Source: Hofstenia miamia (taxonomy: Eukaryota; Xenacoelomorpha; Acoela; Hofsteniidae). Taken from it: DNA of 64,000 bases. Both the position numbers and the translations under genes were made by a program. Position 1 is the stretch's first letter, and every line of letters starts with the position of its first letter. The notes under the pieces were generated by a model. It was not told the origin of the DNA. It worked only from the letters and a program-made list of their open reading frames with translations, and did not search any database. The stretch covers positions 767,690-831,689 of the forward strand of contig CABFPE010000158.1 of assembly GCA_900660155.1 (NCBI GenBank), written 5' to 3'. Positions 37,774 through 49,290 of this stretch are shown in pieces.

Positions 37774-38699
37774 GAATAGAGAAACTATTCAATTTTTTAA
37801 CAGCATAATCAATTCTTGTTGAAGCAATAAAAATTGATTATGATAAAATATATTGAATTTCTAAAAATAATTTGCTAATAAGAAGTGTTTGAATCTGACT
37901 TTGTACAACGTTTTTGCAAAAGGTAGAAATTGTATAATTCGTGTATTACCTAGTGTGCTAAATTGGTCAATTGTTGGTCTACTCTGTAATATGTGGAAAA
38001 AGATGAAGACATTGAGCAGAAAATAGTTTTTGAAATTCCACTGATTTTGTGGATTCCTAATTTTTGGATACTTTGGTGTACAGAAGTCAACCGCTTGTAG
38101 CAATCGGATGAAATATTCTTTTGCATCACAATTTATATGAAGTTAAGATTCCTCTCTATATGAAAGGTCTATCAGAGAATTTTCACAATTAGAACTATTT
38201 GTGCCTATGCTTTCTACTATAGAAATACACTCGGTGCTGTATTTATAGTTGTTGATCACATTTTAGTCATTCAATCAGCATATTTTGGCTAAATGTTCAA
38301 GCATATTAAAAAGACATTCTTTCTAGGGTAAAGGGTTGATTTGCACTTCAACTGAGATTCTTGTCCATTAATCTTTTGACCCAGGAGAGCGTTTAAGAAC
38401 TTTGTGTGTAATCATTTAATTTTATTACGTATATTTTGCTGTGCAATGCTGTTGGGAGTGCACATTAGAGGTGTCACTCTAAACATTGTATGTAAATGCT
38501 GTATTATAAGCATTGGCCAACATAATTAAGTCGAGGATATTACACATTCCATAAAAAAACTTTGTGCTATGGATATCTCAATGTCATGCTACTAAGACAA
38601 TCATGATTATCATATCTATTCAATAATTTTGCACAAAGCAGATGATTGCACTTAGTGTATTTATAAAATATGGATAATCGAATTTTGATATCATTTTGC

Positions 38700-38855
38700 T
38701 CTTTGGAGGTGGGGATTCTCGCTCTAAGAACAGAATTCTTTGATGAAATAATGCTTCTGAATTTTCAGAAAATTAAAAGTATATGACGAAAAATTTTGTT
38801 TGTTTTTTGCATATGGGTGGAATGCATGCCCCATTCCCCCTTGGATCCGCAACTG
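38700..38855 (-). mobile_element. hAT-type MITE, one recognisable end (CAGTTGCGGATCC)
   Basis: Read on the minus strand, the element starts at 38855 with CAGTTGCGGATCCAAGGGGG. This matches the widespread arthropod hAT MITE end of the form CAGTGGCGGATCCAGGGGG. A CCCCACCTCC tract at the other side (about 38706-38716) may be the decayed inner part of the second end. No target duplication was found. Confidence 0.5.
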
Positions 38856-40192
38856 CCGATAGATGAATATGCACTGCAGGAATAAAATCAGGTTGATTGA
38901 ATCAGTTTGAATCATGCTATGGTTATTTCTTTATTTTTTTCATGTTGAACAGTGTATTTGCCACTCAAATCAAATGGTCCAACAATTTCTGTAGACTTAC
39001 TACCTTAACAAACCGTCCGGATATAATGGACATTTGAAAGCAAAATGATTAATTTATTTTGTGGTAGGTTCAAATTTCCGAGATCAAGCATTTAAAAATC
39101 AATTGAATGAAGAAATCACAAATCCTATTCAATGCTAAAAAAATTTGATGTTATGTTATAATTTGATGATCATTAATTGAGTTTCATTTTGCATTAGGTG
39201 TTAGAACATATATTTGTAAAATTAATTTTACAAAATTTGTTGCTTATCTTTACTCTTTCTTTTCTAAATTCCACATTATTGTGGTAAATTTGTTGATCTT
39301 TAGTATTTACAGTTCTCAAAATTGATAATGAAAAATACAATTTATGACTCGGAATGTATGTGTATCTACAAAACTGTAGGTTATCATTATCAGTTAGGTA
39401 AGAAACATGATTAATATCTTTGAATTTTATCAAAATATTGTACTTAGGTTTCTGATTAAATTTTATCGCTTATTAAAATGTGAAGATAAATTCCGTTTCG
39501 TTAAGAAAGTAAATTAAATATATGGGAAATTAGTTACAAAATTTAAGTTTGTAAAATGAATCTACCAAGTGAACATAAAATAAAATCTCAATATCGTATG
39601 AATATCAATGTATACAGACTTTTCATAGCGCTATAAATTCATATTGCAACATTACGTCATTACAGAAATAATACTGCTGTACACAAACTTGGATGCTGCT
39701 ATAGGAGCTAATTCAACTGTTTAGCTTTTTGAGCTGTTGTTAATGATGAATATCAGTTAAAAATTATAATAATCCCAAGATTATTATATTTCAAGAATAG
39801 TTTTGGTTGAATGACAATCTTGTCATATATCAGGTTTGCTTAAATTTTGAAAAAATATTCAGTAAGTGAGGTTTTGTAAAAAGTGAGAAGAGATATTGCA
39901 AATAAGAGTAGCTACAGGTTGTTATAAAAAACTGTGCTTTGATCATTTTTCACTTTGAATTGGTAGTTATTAAACTGTAACATCGTTGCTACTGGCGGCT
40001 GCACCTTCATTAATCCCTTTCGAGGTTTGGCTTAAAAATATTTTACAAACTAATAGCTAAGACCATTTTTGTGAAACCAATTTTCGACCTTTGTTTTGAA
40101 ACAAATTTTCCTGAATATTGGCCTACCAATGAGATCAGTAATTAATTTAAAAAAATAGTTAATACGTAATTGCAATAAGCATATTGCATAAA
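38856..40192. other. AT-rich non-coding DNA
   Basis: Nothing recognised on either strand. Confidence 0.5.
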
Positions 40193-40570
40193 ACATGATG
40201 TTTGAAAATTTCTTACATCAGTAGGAGCATACGAACTCCTTAAAGAATTGTAATTGAGAACTAATTTAATTTTAAAAAAATTATAAATACAAACATTTTT
40301 TAAAAACCCGCGTTTGATGTTCTATCGAAAACATAAAATTTTAATGCATTTACCACAGGCACTACATTTATTGTGTTATTAAGTTCATTAAAATCAAAGC
40401 AAGATAAATATCCACCCTCTGCATTGGTGAGGTGCTATAAACTCCCTGTTTAGATTCTTATTTCATTGCGTTTTATTGTACTATTTATTGGGGAACAGTA
40501 AAGATTGTTATTTACGCACTTGACAGGTGTTACTACATCAAAGTTACATTTTTGAATTCACGTCAGTTAA

Positions 40571-40728
40571 CCCTTTATGTTCATTTATGTGTTGGAATAA
40601 CGCAATTGTTGAAATATTTCAAATTGACTGCCCGTTTATTTCAATAATAATATATTATTCACTCTTGTAAAAAAGCAATTAAATAATTAAACTAATTTCC
40701 AAACGCTCTCGCAAATACATTTTTAGGG
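40571..40728. mobile_element. Candidate TTAA-flanked piggyBac-like MITE, 158 bp
   Basis: TTAA at 40567-40570 and 40729-40732 bracket a segment starting CCCTTTATGTTCATTT and, inverted, CCCTAAAAATGTATTT. CCCT ends next to TTAA are typical of piggyBac relatives, but the terminal match is short and gapped. It is repeated at 42147-42304 in the duplicated copy. Confidence 0.33.
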
Positions 40729-41052
40729 TTAAAAAGAAATTTTATGAGAATTTACATATGCGTCATTGCTTTTCCGAAATTTCTGCAGTATGATGCAATG
40801 ACTTCGAAGTTTAAGGTTTAAAACGAAGCTAATTCAACGAATTTGATCCTTTTCTGTCACGAAGGTAATTGGAAAAAAGACTTAGTAAATCAAATTGGGC
40901 TGCAACTTCTTGAATATTCTGTCTTAAACAGCCCTCGATTTTCTTTATACAAAACAATCATTAACAAAGTTTACTTCAGCAACTGAATCTTCGTATGGAG
41001 CATTCAAAAATCAAAATTATGGGGTAAATTCTCTTAGACGTTTGACAATATA

Positions 41053-41767
41053 CAGGGTGATTATAAAGTCGTTATAGGATTTGTAACGCTATTTGTATTT
41101 TAGTCTGACTATGATTGCAAAATTACTCACGCTTACACGCTGCGTTAATATCGGCTATTATATTTTGCATGAAGAATTGCCACCTTTCTATGGTCCAACA
41201 CTTATCAGATGATGACAAAAGCGCGAGGATGGTGATGTGTCAAGACGTGCTCGACCGAATTTCCAATAACCCAGATTACTTGCACGGAATTTTATTCAGT
41301 GATGAGGCCACATTTCATGTTGGCGGTACAGTGAACAAGTTCAATTGCCGCATTTGGGGCTATGATAACCCACACGAAACAAGTGACCGCTGTTTCCAAT
41401 TCCCCAAAGTTACTGTTTGGGTTGGCAACACAACACGCCACCTCTTTGGACCTTACTTTTTTGAAGAGAATGTGAATAAGGACAACTATTTGGATTTCCT
41501 AAAGAATGTTTTGGTACCTCAAATGAAGAGGAAGCGTATCTTTTCACGAACCATTTTGCAGCAGGATGGTGCACCAGGCCATTGGGGACTTAATGTGTGA
41601 CAATTTTTAAATTCAAAATTTCCTGGACGATGGTGGGGAAGAGATGGACCAATAATGTGGAGTGCAAGAAGCCCTGACTTAACGCCGTTGGACTACTTCT
41701 TTTGGGGGTACTTGCGTGAGAAAGTGTACAGTTCTACCGTAAATAGTGTGGCTCAGTTGAAGACTAA
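41053..41767 (+). mobile_element. Second, truncated copy of the DD41D element (upstream half of the 1,576-bp duplication)
   Basis: Identical in layout to the element starting at 42629. It has the same TA-flanked left TIR, the same catalytic frame from 41115 and the same in-frame TGA, but it ends abruptly at a single n (41768) inside the C-terminal coding part, so there is no right TIR. Flanking DNA back to 40193 is duplicated as well, so this is not a separate transposition. It is most simply a second representation of the same locus in the assembly. Confidence 0.8.
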
Positions 41768-42628
41768 NACATGATGTTTGAAAATTTCTTACATCAGTAG
41801 GAGCATACGAACTCCTTAAAGAATTGTAATTGAGAACTAATTTAATTTTAAAAAAATTACCAATACAAACATTTTTTAAAAACCCGCGTTTGATGTTCTA
41901 TCGAAAACATAAAATTTTAATGCATTTACCACAGGCACTACATTTATTGTGTTATTAAGTTCATTAAAATCAAAGCAAGATAAATATCCACCCTCTGCAT
42001 TGGTGAGGTGCTATAAACTCCCTGTTTAGATTCTTATTTCATTGCGTTTTATTGTACTATTTATTGGGGAACAGTAAAGATTGTTATTTACGCACTTGAC
42101 AGGTGTTACTACATCAAAGTTACATTTTTGAATTCACGTCAGTTAACCCTTTATGTTCATTTATGTGTTGGAATAACGCAATTGTTGAAATATTTCAAAT
42201 TGACTGCCCGTTTATTTCAATAATAATATATTATTCACTCTTGTAAAAAAGCAATTAAATAATTAAACTAATTTCCAAACGCTCTCGCAAATACATTTTT
42301 AGGGTTAAAAAGAAATTTTATGAGAATTTACATATGCGTCATTGCTTTTCCGAAATTTCTGCAGTATGATGCAATGACTTCGAAGTTTAAGGTTTAAAAC
42401 GAAGCTAATTCAACGAATTTGATCCTTTTCTGTCACGAAGGTAATTGGAAAAAAGACTTAGTAAATCAAATTGGGCTGCAACTTCTTGAATATTCTGTCT
42501 TAAACAGCCCTCGATTTTCTTTATACAAAACAATCATTAACAAAGTTTACTTCAGCAACTGAATCTTCGTATGGAGCATTCAAAAATCAAAATTATGGGG
42601 TAAATTCTCTTAGACGTTTGACAATATA

Positions 42629-43580
42629 CAGGGTGATTATAAAGTCGTTATAGGATTTGTAACGCTATTTGTATTTTAGTCTGACTATGATTGCAAAATT
42701 ACTCACGCTTACACGCTGCGTTAATATCGGCTATTATATTTTGCATGAAGAATTGCCACCTTTCTATGGTCCAACACTTATCAGATGATGACAAAAGCGC
42801 GAGGATGGTGATGTGTCAAGACGTGCTCGACCGAATTTCCAATAACCCAGATTACTTGCACGGAATTTTATTCAGTGATGAGGCCACATTTCATGTTGGC
42901 GGTACAGTGAACAAGTTCAATTGCCGCATTTGGGGCTATGATAACCCACACGAAACAAGTGACCGCTGTTTCCAATTCCCCAAAGTTACTGTTTGGGTTG
43001 GCAACACAACACGCCACCTCTTTGGACCTTACTTTTTTGAAGAGAATGTGAATAAGGACAACTATTTGGATTTCCTAAAGAATGTTTTGGTACCTCAAAT
43101 GAAGAGGAAGCGTATCTTTTCACGAACCATTTTGCAGCAGGATGGTGCACCAGGCCATTGGGGACTTAATGTGTGACAATTTTTAAATTCAAAATTTCCT
43201 GGACGATGGTGGGGAAGAGATGGACCAATAATGTGGAGTGCAAGAAGCCCTGACTTAACGCTGTTGGACTACTTCTTTTGGGGGTATTTGCGTGAGAAAG
43301 TGTACAGTTCTACCGTAAATAGTGTGGCTCAGTTGAAGACTAAAATTGAAGATGCCGTTGAGCAAATTTCGGAGTCACCTTTGCTGGAATCTTCAATTTT
43401 GACACTTTCAAAGAGATGTCGCTTGTGCATTGAGCAAGAAGGATCTCACTTTGAAAACTGGATGTAACGTAGTACCTGTAATTGTTATTTTTGTTAATAT
43501 ATATATTGTTCCTGGATGATGTTGTTATTCGGTAATTAGCAAGGGATATAAATGCTATAAGGACTTTATAATCACCCTGT
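42629..43580 (+). mobile_element. Tc1/mariner-superfamily DD41D element, internally shortened, TIRs intact
   Basis: A cut-and-paste DNA transposon. The ends are CAGGGTGATTATAAAGTC at 42629-42646 and its reverse complement at 43563-43580; the similarity runs on for about 28 bp with two mismatches (next bases G/C, then TTATAG). A TA dinucleotide flanks each side (42627-42628, 43581-43582), the target duplication of this superfamily. The interior encodes the DDE catalytic core: first Asp in FSDEATFH, second in QQDGAPGHW, third in SPDLTLLDYFFWGYL. Forty-one residues lie between the second and third Asp, i.e. DD41D. The N-terminal DNA-binding region is missing, because the left TIR lies only about 60 bp before the catalytic ORF. 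A single in-frame TGA lies between the second and third Asp. It is therefore a non-autonomous remnant. The length of 952 bp is shorter than usual full-length relatives (about 1.3 kb). Confidence 0.88.
42691..43467 (+). pseudogene. Transposase catalytic domain of the DD41D element, N-terminus lost, one stop
   Basis: The reading frame covers most of the DDE domain and is open from 42691 to the TGA at 43174-43176. It then continues in the same frame to the TAA at 43465-43467. The frame opens without an ATG (TTG at 42691), which fits a deletion of the helix-turn-helix N-terminus. The motif order SDEATFH, KVTVWVG, FGPYFFEE, QQDGAPGHW, ARSPDLTLLDYFFWGYLREKVY is typical of a transposase family common in arthropods. 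Apart from the stop the frame is clean, so the element is fairly young or the stop is recent. Confidence 0.85.
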
Positions 43581-43582
43581 AC

Positions 43583-45691
43583 ATGTATCTCATGAGATAT
43601 TATTTTAAAAAACTATAAAATAGAATGGTTAAGTAATGAAGTGGTAAGGTCAAATGACAACTTTTAGCTGATCGAATTCAGGAAAATTAGGAAAGGAATA
43701 CCTATATCCAACTTTAGGAACAAACTTACGTTTGTAGGTCTTCCTTTGAGTTATTATTCATTAGTTATGTCAAGAATTCTGTCTCTCAGTGTCAAATAGA
43801 TTAATATTCTGTATTAATTCAAAGGCTTCATCAATCATGAGAAAGATATTTGAAGAGCCAAATATTTCTCTCCAAAATACCATTATGATTTTCCATTTTC
43901 ATTTTACCAGCGTAAATTTTCCGATGCACACTTACAGGTGACCGACCCTGAGAGTTTTGGATGTACCAATTAGTAGGTTACAAAAATCCTATATTTATTG
44001 TAAAAAATCAATTAACTTTACAACCCAACGGATTTATTAGTTAAATAGAAAGAATTAAATACAAAACTAATTGAGGTGTTGAAATTTTTCAGTAAATCGA
44101 TAAATTAAACGATATTAATGATATTATAAATACTAACTGTTATTATATAAGCGAAGAAAATTTGAATTAACTAGGTAGCGGATGTTACACTGACGTAGAG
44201 ATTTCTTAGCCAAAATTGTTCTAATGACAAAATCAATAGTAAATATTAAGTATAATTCAATATTATAATATTTTTTGCTATTGATTCATTTATTTATGCT
44301 TAGCGGGCAGAGAATTCGCAATTTTGCTATTCGAAATTTTCTAAAATTAACGTATTTAGGTATTGGGGAGGCTTTTCAAATATGGTAGCTTTTTGATTAA
44401 CAAACAACGCCCTTGCACCGATTTCAAAAAATTCATTATGTTGTCATTGCAATAATTAACCGATTTTATCATTTCAATATTTTCCAGTAATAATGACAAT
44501 CTAAATTTTATAACATATACAATCTTACAAAATTCAATAATATAAATTGTTAGCAAATATGAGTGATTTGAACACCCGTTGGTATTTTTTATTGTAAGCA
44601 TTATTTACTTTTAAAAGTTTTTTTAAAAAAAAATATTTTTTCAAAAAATATGCAAAATATATATAATGAATTTTCAAAACCAAAAATTTTTGTTAAATTT
44701 TGATCATATAGTTATACAAGATATTGTGTAGGGAGATATACACATACAGGAATATCAAGCCTAAGATTATATATATAATTGATTTCTCAATTAGTCTGTT
44801 TCAATAAACCACAATCATTTAGCAAATACCCTGAAATTTTCCTTTTTATATTTATTATTATATCTTATGGGTGGTATCACTGAATTTGCTGTAGGATTCA
44901 ACAAACCTTCCAGTATATTTTAGAAATGATTGCTATGCGGTAGATTTATTGAATTTCACTAAAAATATATAGTGTAAAAAATTAATAATGAAAAAAGAAC
45001 AAAATCTAGTCAAAGTAGTTAACAAATAAATATTCATATAATAAATTAAAAAGAAATAATTCGGCAATAGTTCTATATTTACCTGTTAATTGAGAAATAT
45101 GATTAACATTTTTAAATTCAATACCATTTAAGAAATACATATAGCATGAAGTAATATATATTTATCATTTCCATAGCAAAATTATGAAAATGAAATTACT
45201 TTTGTTGTCATTTTTTTGTTGTTAGTATAGAAAATACCGGCATCGTTATCGATATATTGGAATTTTGATACAATTTACTGTTTCCGAATTGTCTGTTGAT
45301 CTGAAATTTTAAAATTGATTTCAGATCACTGTACTGCAAAATTCGATAGGTGACAATAGTTCTCAACTATTTATGATTTTATAAACAGAAATGTTGTTTT
45401 ACTTATAAGATCAATAGGTACTAAGAAGTATGAATATCACAAACTTGAACAAAACGTCAAAAGAAAGCATTTTTATAGTAAACATTCGAAAGAAATAGAC
45501 ATGTATCAAAGTAGCAGACCTAAGTTACTAATAGAAAGCAGAACTTTAGGAAAATATTCAACGTTTAAATTAACATGAATCTCATAATTTTAATAAAGAT
45601 CATATTCCTTCATCGATTATAGATATGAACACTATGATCGATCTCCACTATATTTTAGATCAAATTTTCAATTGAAATATACGAGCGTGCT
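43583..45691. other. AT-rich non-coding DNA right of the DD41D element
   Basis: No coding or delimited repeat structure. Confidence 0.5.
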
Positions 45692-45765
45692 CTGAATAGC
45701 CCAATGGCCTATATGTCATGACAACGCTGAGAGCTATATATTCTGACCCATTATATCCCCTTGTG
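45692..45765 (+). other. Possible decayed tRNA-derived SINE head
   Basis: TAGCCCAATGGCC at 45697-45709 resembles a pol III A box, and TATATTCTGACCC near 45736-45748 a weak B box, with GCGTGC/GAGAGC text between and after. Similar tRNA-like heads occur in invertebrate SINEs. There is no clear tail and no second copy in the window. Calling it a SINE is inference. Confidence 0.22.
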
Positions 45766-45795
45766 CTTTTCAACGTGTTTTTTTTTAATTATGAA

Positions 45796-46004
45796 CAGAG
45801 GTGTACTCGAGGGGTGCTCAGGGGGCTCAGTTCATTTTGTTAAATTTTACTGGGGGGCTGGGCCCCCCCTTATTTAAAGTTATATTATGATTTGTGGTGG
45901 TGTATATTAATTGTTGAATAACAAAATTTGGTCAAAATATAACCTAAAAATGTCCCTTCTCAAAAACAGTACCTCTTTGTTAATTTTTTAGGAGTACAGT
46001 CCTG
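45796..46004. mobile_element. hAT-type MITE with perfect 8-bp target duplication, 209 bp
   Basis: Ends are CAGAGGTGTACTC and, inverted, CAGGACTGTACTC (10 of 13 match). Both flanks read ATTATGAA (45788-45795 and 46005-46012), a perfect 8-bp target duplication. The left subterminal part is G-rich with a GGGGGGC...GCCCCCC palindrome near 45852-45867. Non-coding. Confidence 0.8.
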
Positions 46005-46214
46005 ATTATGAAAATTGATTTTTGAAGAAATCCACACGCAATTAAACTATTTGATGACGTATTAAAATATAGTGCATGCAATAAATTTTTTTTCAAATGA
46101 GAAATATTAAGTGGTGCGACAATGGCAGAAAAGTATTTCAAGTAGGAGAATTTTGCTTAATGAGCTTTGAATTCGCACTTATACTGCTTTTTGAAATTCT
46201 TATATATATATATA

Positions 46215-46654
46215 TTTAGTATGAGTAATCAGCCAATCAGAATAGGTTTGTAATTTGACACTAATACGATTTAATGTGTTGTATTTCATGTTACATACAT
46301 TCTATAATGATTGGAAAATTGGCATTAATTCGCTAACCCACATTTGGAGCAGATTAAAATTTCTGTATGCTATTTGGATATGGTGCTATATTTTTAGCAA
46401 GAAAATACAAAAGTAACCTGAGCTTTCTTTCTATAGAATAAATTCTACTCCTCGACAGGGAATTTTGCATTTTTTGTGGTCAAATTGGTTATCCATTGCT
46501 GACAAAGTTCACAACTTTTTTATTGATCATTAACAAAACCTAACACTATTTTGCAACATAACAAATATACTACAAATGCATTAGTGTGCATAAAGCAAAA
46601 TCCACTTCAAAAAAATATTCTAAGGTTATTAGAACAANTATATATACTGTATAT

Positions 46655-46706
<52 letters not shown>

Positions 46707-47607
46707 ATTTGTTTACTTCTATATTTATTTAATTATTTAATTATTTATTTAATTAACAGGAATAGACTATTTTTTTCACGTTCCTTAAAAATACATTTTT
46801 GCTCATTTTCTCTTATTTACTTCATTAAGAATTAAGATAAAATTTGAATTTTAAAATCTGATTGTCAATGCTTTTGGTATGGCTCATTGAACTAGAAATG
46901 TAAAATGACCTAATTGTGGGCATTGAGAAAACAAAGTTTAACATCTGTTGACTATCAGCTTGTAAAAACAATGCGAGAAATAATGCATCGTGCATTGAAA
47001 ATTCACAAGATGGTCTTAATAAAGTTTATCTAAAAATTAGCTTCTGGAATACGTTGTCGTAGGGAAATCCAGACCTTATTATTTTCATACTTTAGAAACA
47101 GAGAGGTTTTTTGTGAACTAATGTTATTAATATTTGAAATTGTACAAACATCTCTGGATAGCAGATTCACCGCCTAAACATTTTTTTAGTATGAGTAATC
47201 AGCCAATCAGAATAGGTTTGTAATTTGACACTAATACGATTTAATGTGTTGTATTTCATGTTACATACATTCTATAATGATTGGAAAATTGGCATTAATT
47301 CGCTAACCCACATTTGGAGCAGATTAAAATTTCTGTATGCTATTTGGATATGGTGCTATATTTTTAGCAAGAAAATACAAAAGTAACCTGAGCTTTCTTT
47401 CTATAGAATAAATTCTACTCCTCGACAGGGAATTTTGCATTTTTTGTGGTCAAATGGGTTATCCATTGCTGACAAAGTTCACAACTTTTTTATTGATCAT
47501 TAACAAAACCTAACACTATTTTGCAACATAACAAATATACTACAAATGCATTAGTGTGCATAAAGCAAAATCCACTTCAAAAAAATATTCTAAGGTTATT
47601 AGAACAA
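46215..47607. repeat. Direct duplication of 423 bp: 46215-46637 and 47185-47607
   Basis: The offset is 970 bp; the only difference noticed is CAAATTGG versus CAAATGGG. Copy 1 is bounded on the left by a short (TA)n and on the right by a single n at 46638 followed by a long (TA)n. Copy 2 sits in ordinary sequence on both sides. It looks like an assembly duplication around an unresolved (TA)n array. Confidence 0.85.
46639..46757. repeat. (TA)n array followed by TTTA/ATTTA repeats
   Basis: The TA run to about 46702 is preceded by an n (46638) and interrupted by CTG and CATG. It is followed after about 17 bp by TATTTATTTAATTATTTAATT at about 46721-46757. Confidence 0.85.
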
Positions 47608-48830
47608 TTTATCACCATCAACCAATTTAAACAATTCAAAAGGTGGATAAGGCATCATTTGCGAACTCAGTAAAACATACAGGCTCCTTTAAAAATGTCA
47701 GTACTTAATACAACATCATTATGAAGTGCTTTAATATTTTTTAATTGGTCACGTAATGGGAGCAGTGTTAGATATAGTGCTCAACACATTATTTGTTTTA
47801 AGATACTTTTTGAAACCACCACTATTTTTTTTCAGTGTGAACAATACTTCTAATATAAAAATGGATTGCAGACAGAAGAGGGCATTCAATTTATATATTA
47901 ATTAGTAATTAACAAAGTATTTTTTTAAATGAGAGTTATCTACTGTTATTATTAGTTGTCTATTTTTGATAGTAAAAATGTTTTTTCATGCCCTGAAAAG
48001 CATTGCATTTGGCCCCCATTAGAGTGCTCCGTCTAACTAGATTCATATTATTTTTGAAAAATGTCAATATTTTGTTATTCTTCAGGAATTTTTAAAAAAA
48101 GTTTAATGTATTTAATTAGTATATTCTGAGTAAACAATTCTTAAAGCCATGTAGGATGCCAATGTGTTTGCAGTGCCCAAAGCCATGTTTTAATTTTATG
48201 ATCAAGTTATTTATAGCCTATATGATTTTCAGCTTTAGTTTAAAGTGAAATGTGTCATAACCTAGTTTCTCCTACTACTCTTAATATACACTAGTTTAAA
48301 ATTCACTATTGAAATGGATGAAATACTGTAATGAACAAGAGTTGAGGTACAGTGTTATTTTTTGATAGTATCCACGAAGTTACTATGAACAGAATGCTTT
48401 TGAATGCAAATAGAACCATTAATTGAATTTAGACTTCAAATACTTAAATTTCTTCTGATGTTGTATTACACCGTTAGCTGAATTAAAGGAACTTTTCACT
48501 TAAAGTAAATACCCTTGAAAAATATAAATGTTATTTTCAATAAAAAGAACATTTCTGCAGGGATGATTTTCATGCTTAAGTAGATATGAAATTGACAGCG
48601 TAAAGCGGTTGCTATGCAAGAAAATATACTTTAAAGGAAAATTTATTGAGCACCTTCCTATTTGATATGTCCACGGGGTAATTTTAGCAATTGATGTTCA
48701 TATACATGTAAAAATATTTTGAAAATACATAATCCATGCTATATAAAAAGTTTTTTAGACAAATTGAAATTGTATTTTGAAATTCTTATTGAAATTTACA
48801 TTTTCAGCAAAACTCTGTTCAACGCATTCA
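47608..48830. other. AT-rich non-coding DNA
   Basis: Nothing recognised. Confidence 0.5.
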
Positions 48831-48838
48831 ATTAGGTC

Positions 48839-49188
48839 CAGACTTGTCAACGAGCCGAGCTTCTAACGAGCCGAGCCGTGCTTGAGCACAGTATTTGATA
48901 TACGACGAGCCCAAACCGAGTCTATTTTAGGCAAAGCAAGTTTATAGCTCTGCTTTTTAATTTGATTATGTAGATTTTTCTTATTTTTGCACTCAGTATG
49001 CCTTTCCTATAATCTTATTTAAGAAGTGTTTATTAAATAATAGGAAGAGCTATGTAAAAAATTCTTTGAGCACAATATTTTTAAAAATATACCGAGCTAA
49101 AACGAGTCTCATTCAAAGATTTAATGTGGCGAGCCCAGCCGAGCTGAGCAGAGCTGAGCTCGGAAATGTCGGCTCGTTGATAAGTCTG
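48839..49188. mobile_element. hAT-type MITE with GAGCCGAGC subterminal repeats, 350 bp
   Basis: Termini are CAGACTTGTCAACGAGCCGA and, inverted, CAGACTTATCAACGAGCCGA (19 of 20 match). The flanks ATTAGGTC (48831-48838) and ATTAGAAC (49189-49196) form a 6-of-8 target duplication. CAG...CTG ends, 8-bp duplications and repeated subterminal motifs (several copies of GAGCCGAGC and relatives) are hallmarks of hAT elements. It has no coding capacity, so it is non-autonomous. Confidence 0.82.
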
Positions 49189-49290
49189 ATTAGAACCCTA
49201 CTCAGAACAAAGCGTGATAGAAATATTGCCCAGTCAATTTTCTACATTTTGAAAGCAAAATTTATTAATATGTAAAATATGTTTACAGTA

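Larger units (their letters stand above)
34598..38699. other. AT-rich non-coding DNA
   Basis: A hydrophobic minus-strand open frame at 34701-34946 is not recognised. TCGGAC motifs near 34961-34997 and 35578-35598 may be old repeat ends. The inverted repeat at 37659 is listed separately. Confidence 0.45.
40193..43343. repeat. Near-identical direct duplication, two copies of about 1,575 bp separated by one n
   Basis: Copy 1 is 40193-41767 and copy 2 is 41769-43343, with a period of 1,576. By eye they differ at only a few positions: AAATA versus CCATA near 40294/41870, CGCCG versus CGCTG near 41684/43260, and TAC versus TAT shortly after. The sole junction is the single n at 41768. Copy 1 stops there exactly, and copy 2 runs on through the transposon's right end. 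This is what two unmerged overlapping contigs or haplotigs would look like. Confidence 0.88.

Noticed and set aside
37295-38103. Minus-strand open frames (37295-37528, 37861-38103)
   Set aside because: No recognisable domain, no ATG context or splice signals supporting exons.
49066-49275. Open frame in the right part of the 48839-49188 MITE
   Set aside because: Created by the GAGCTGAGC repeats of a non-coding element.
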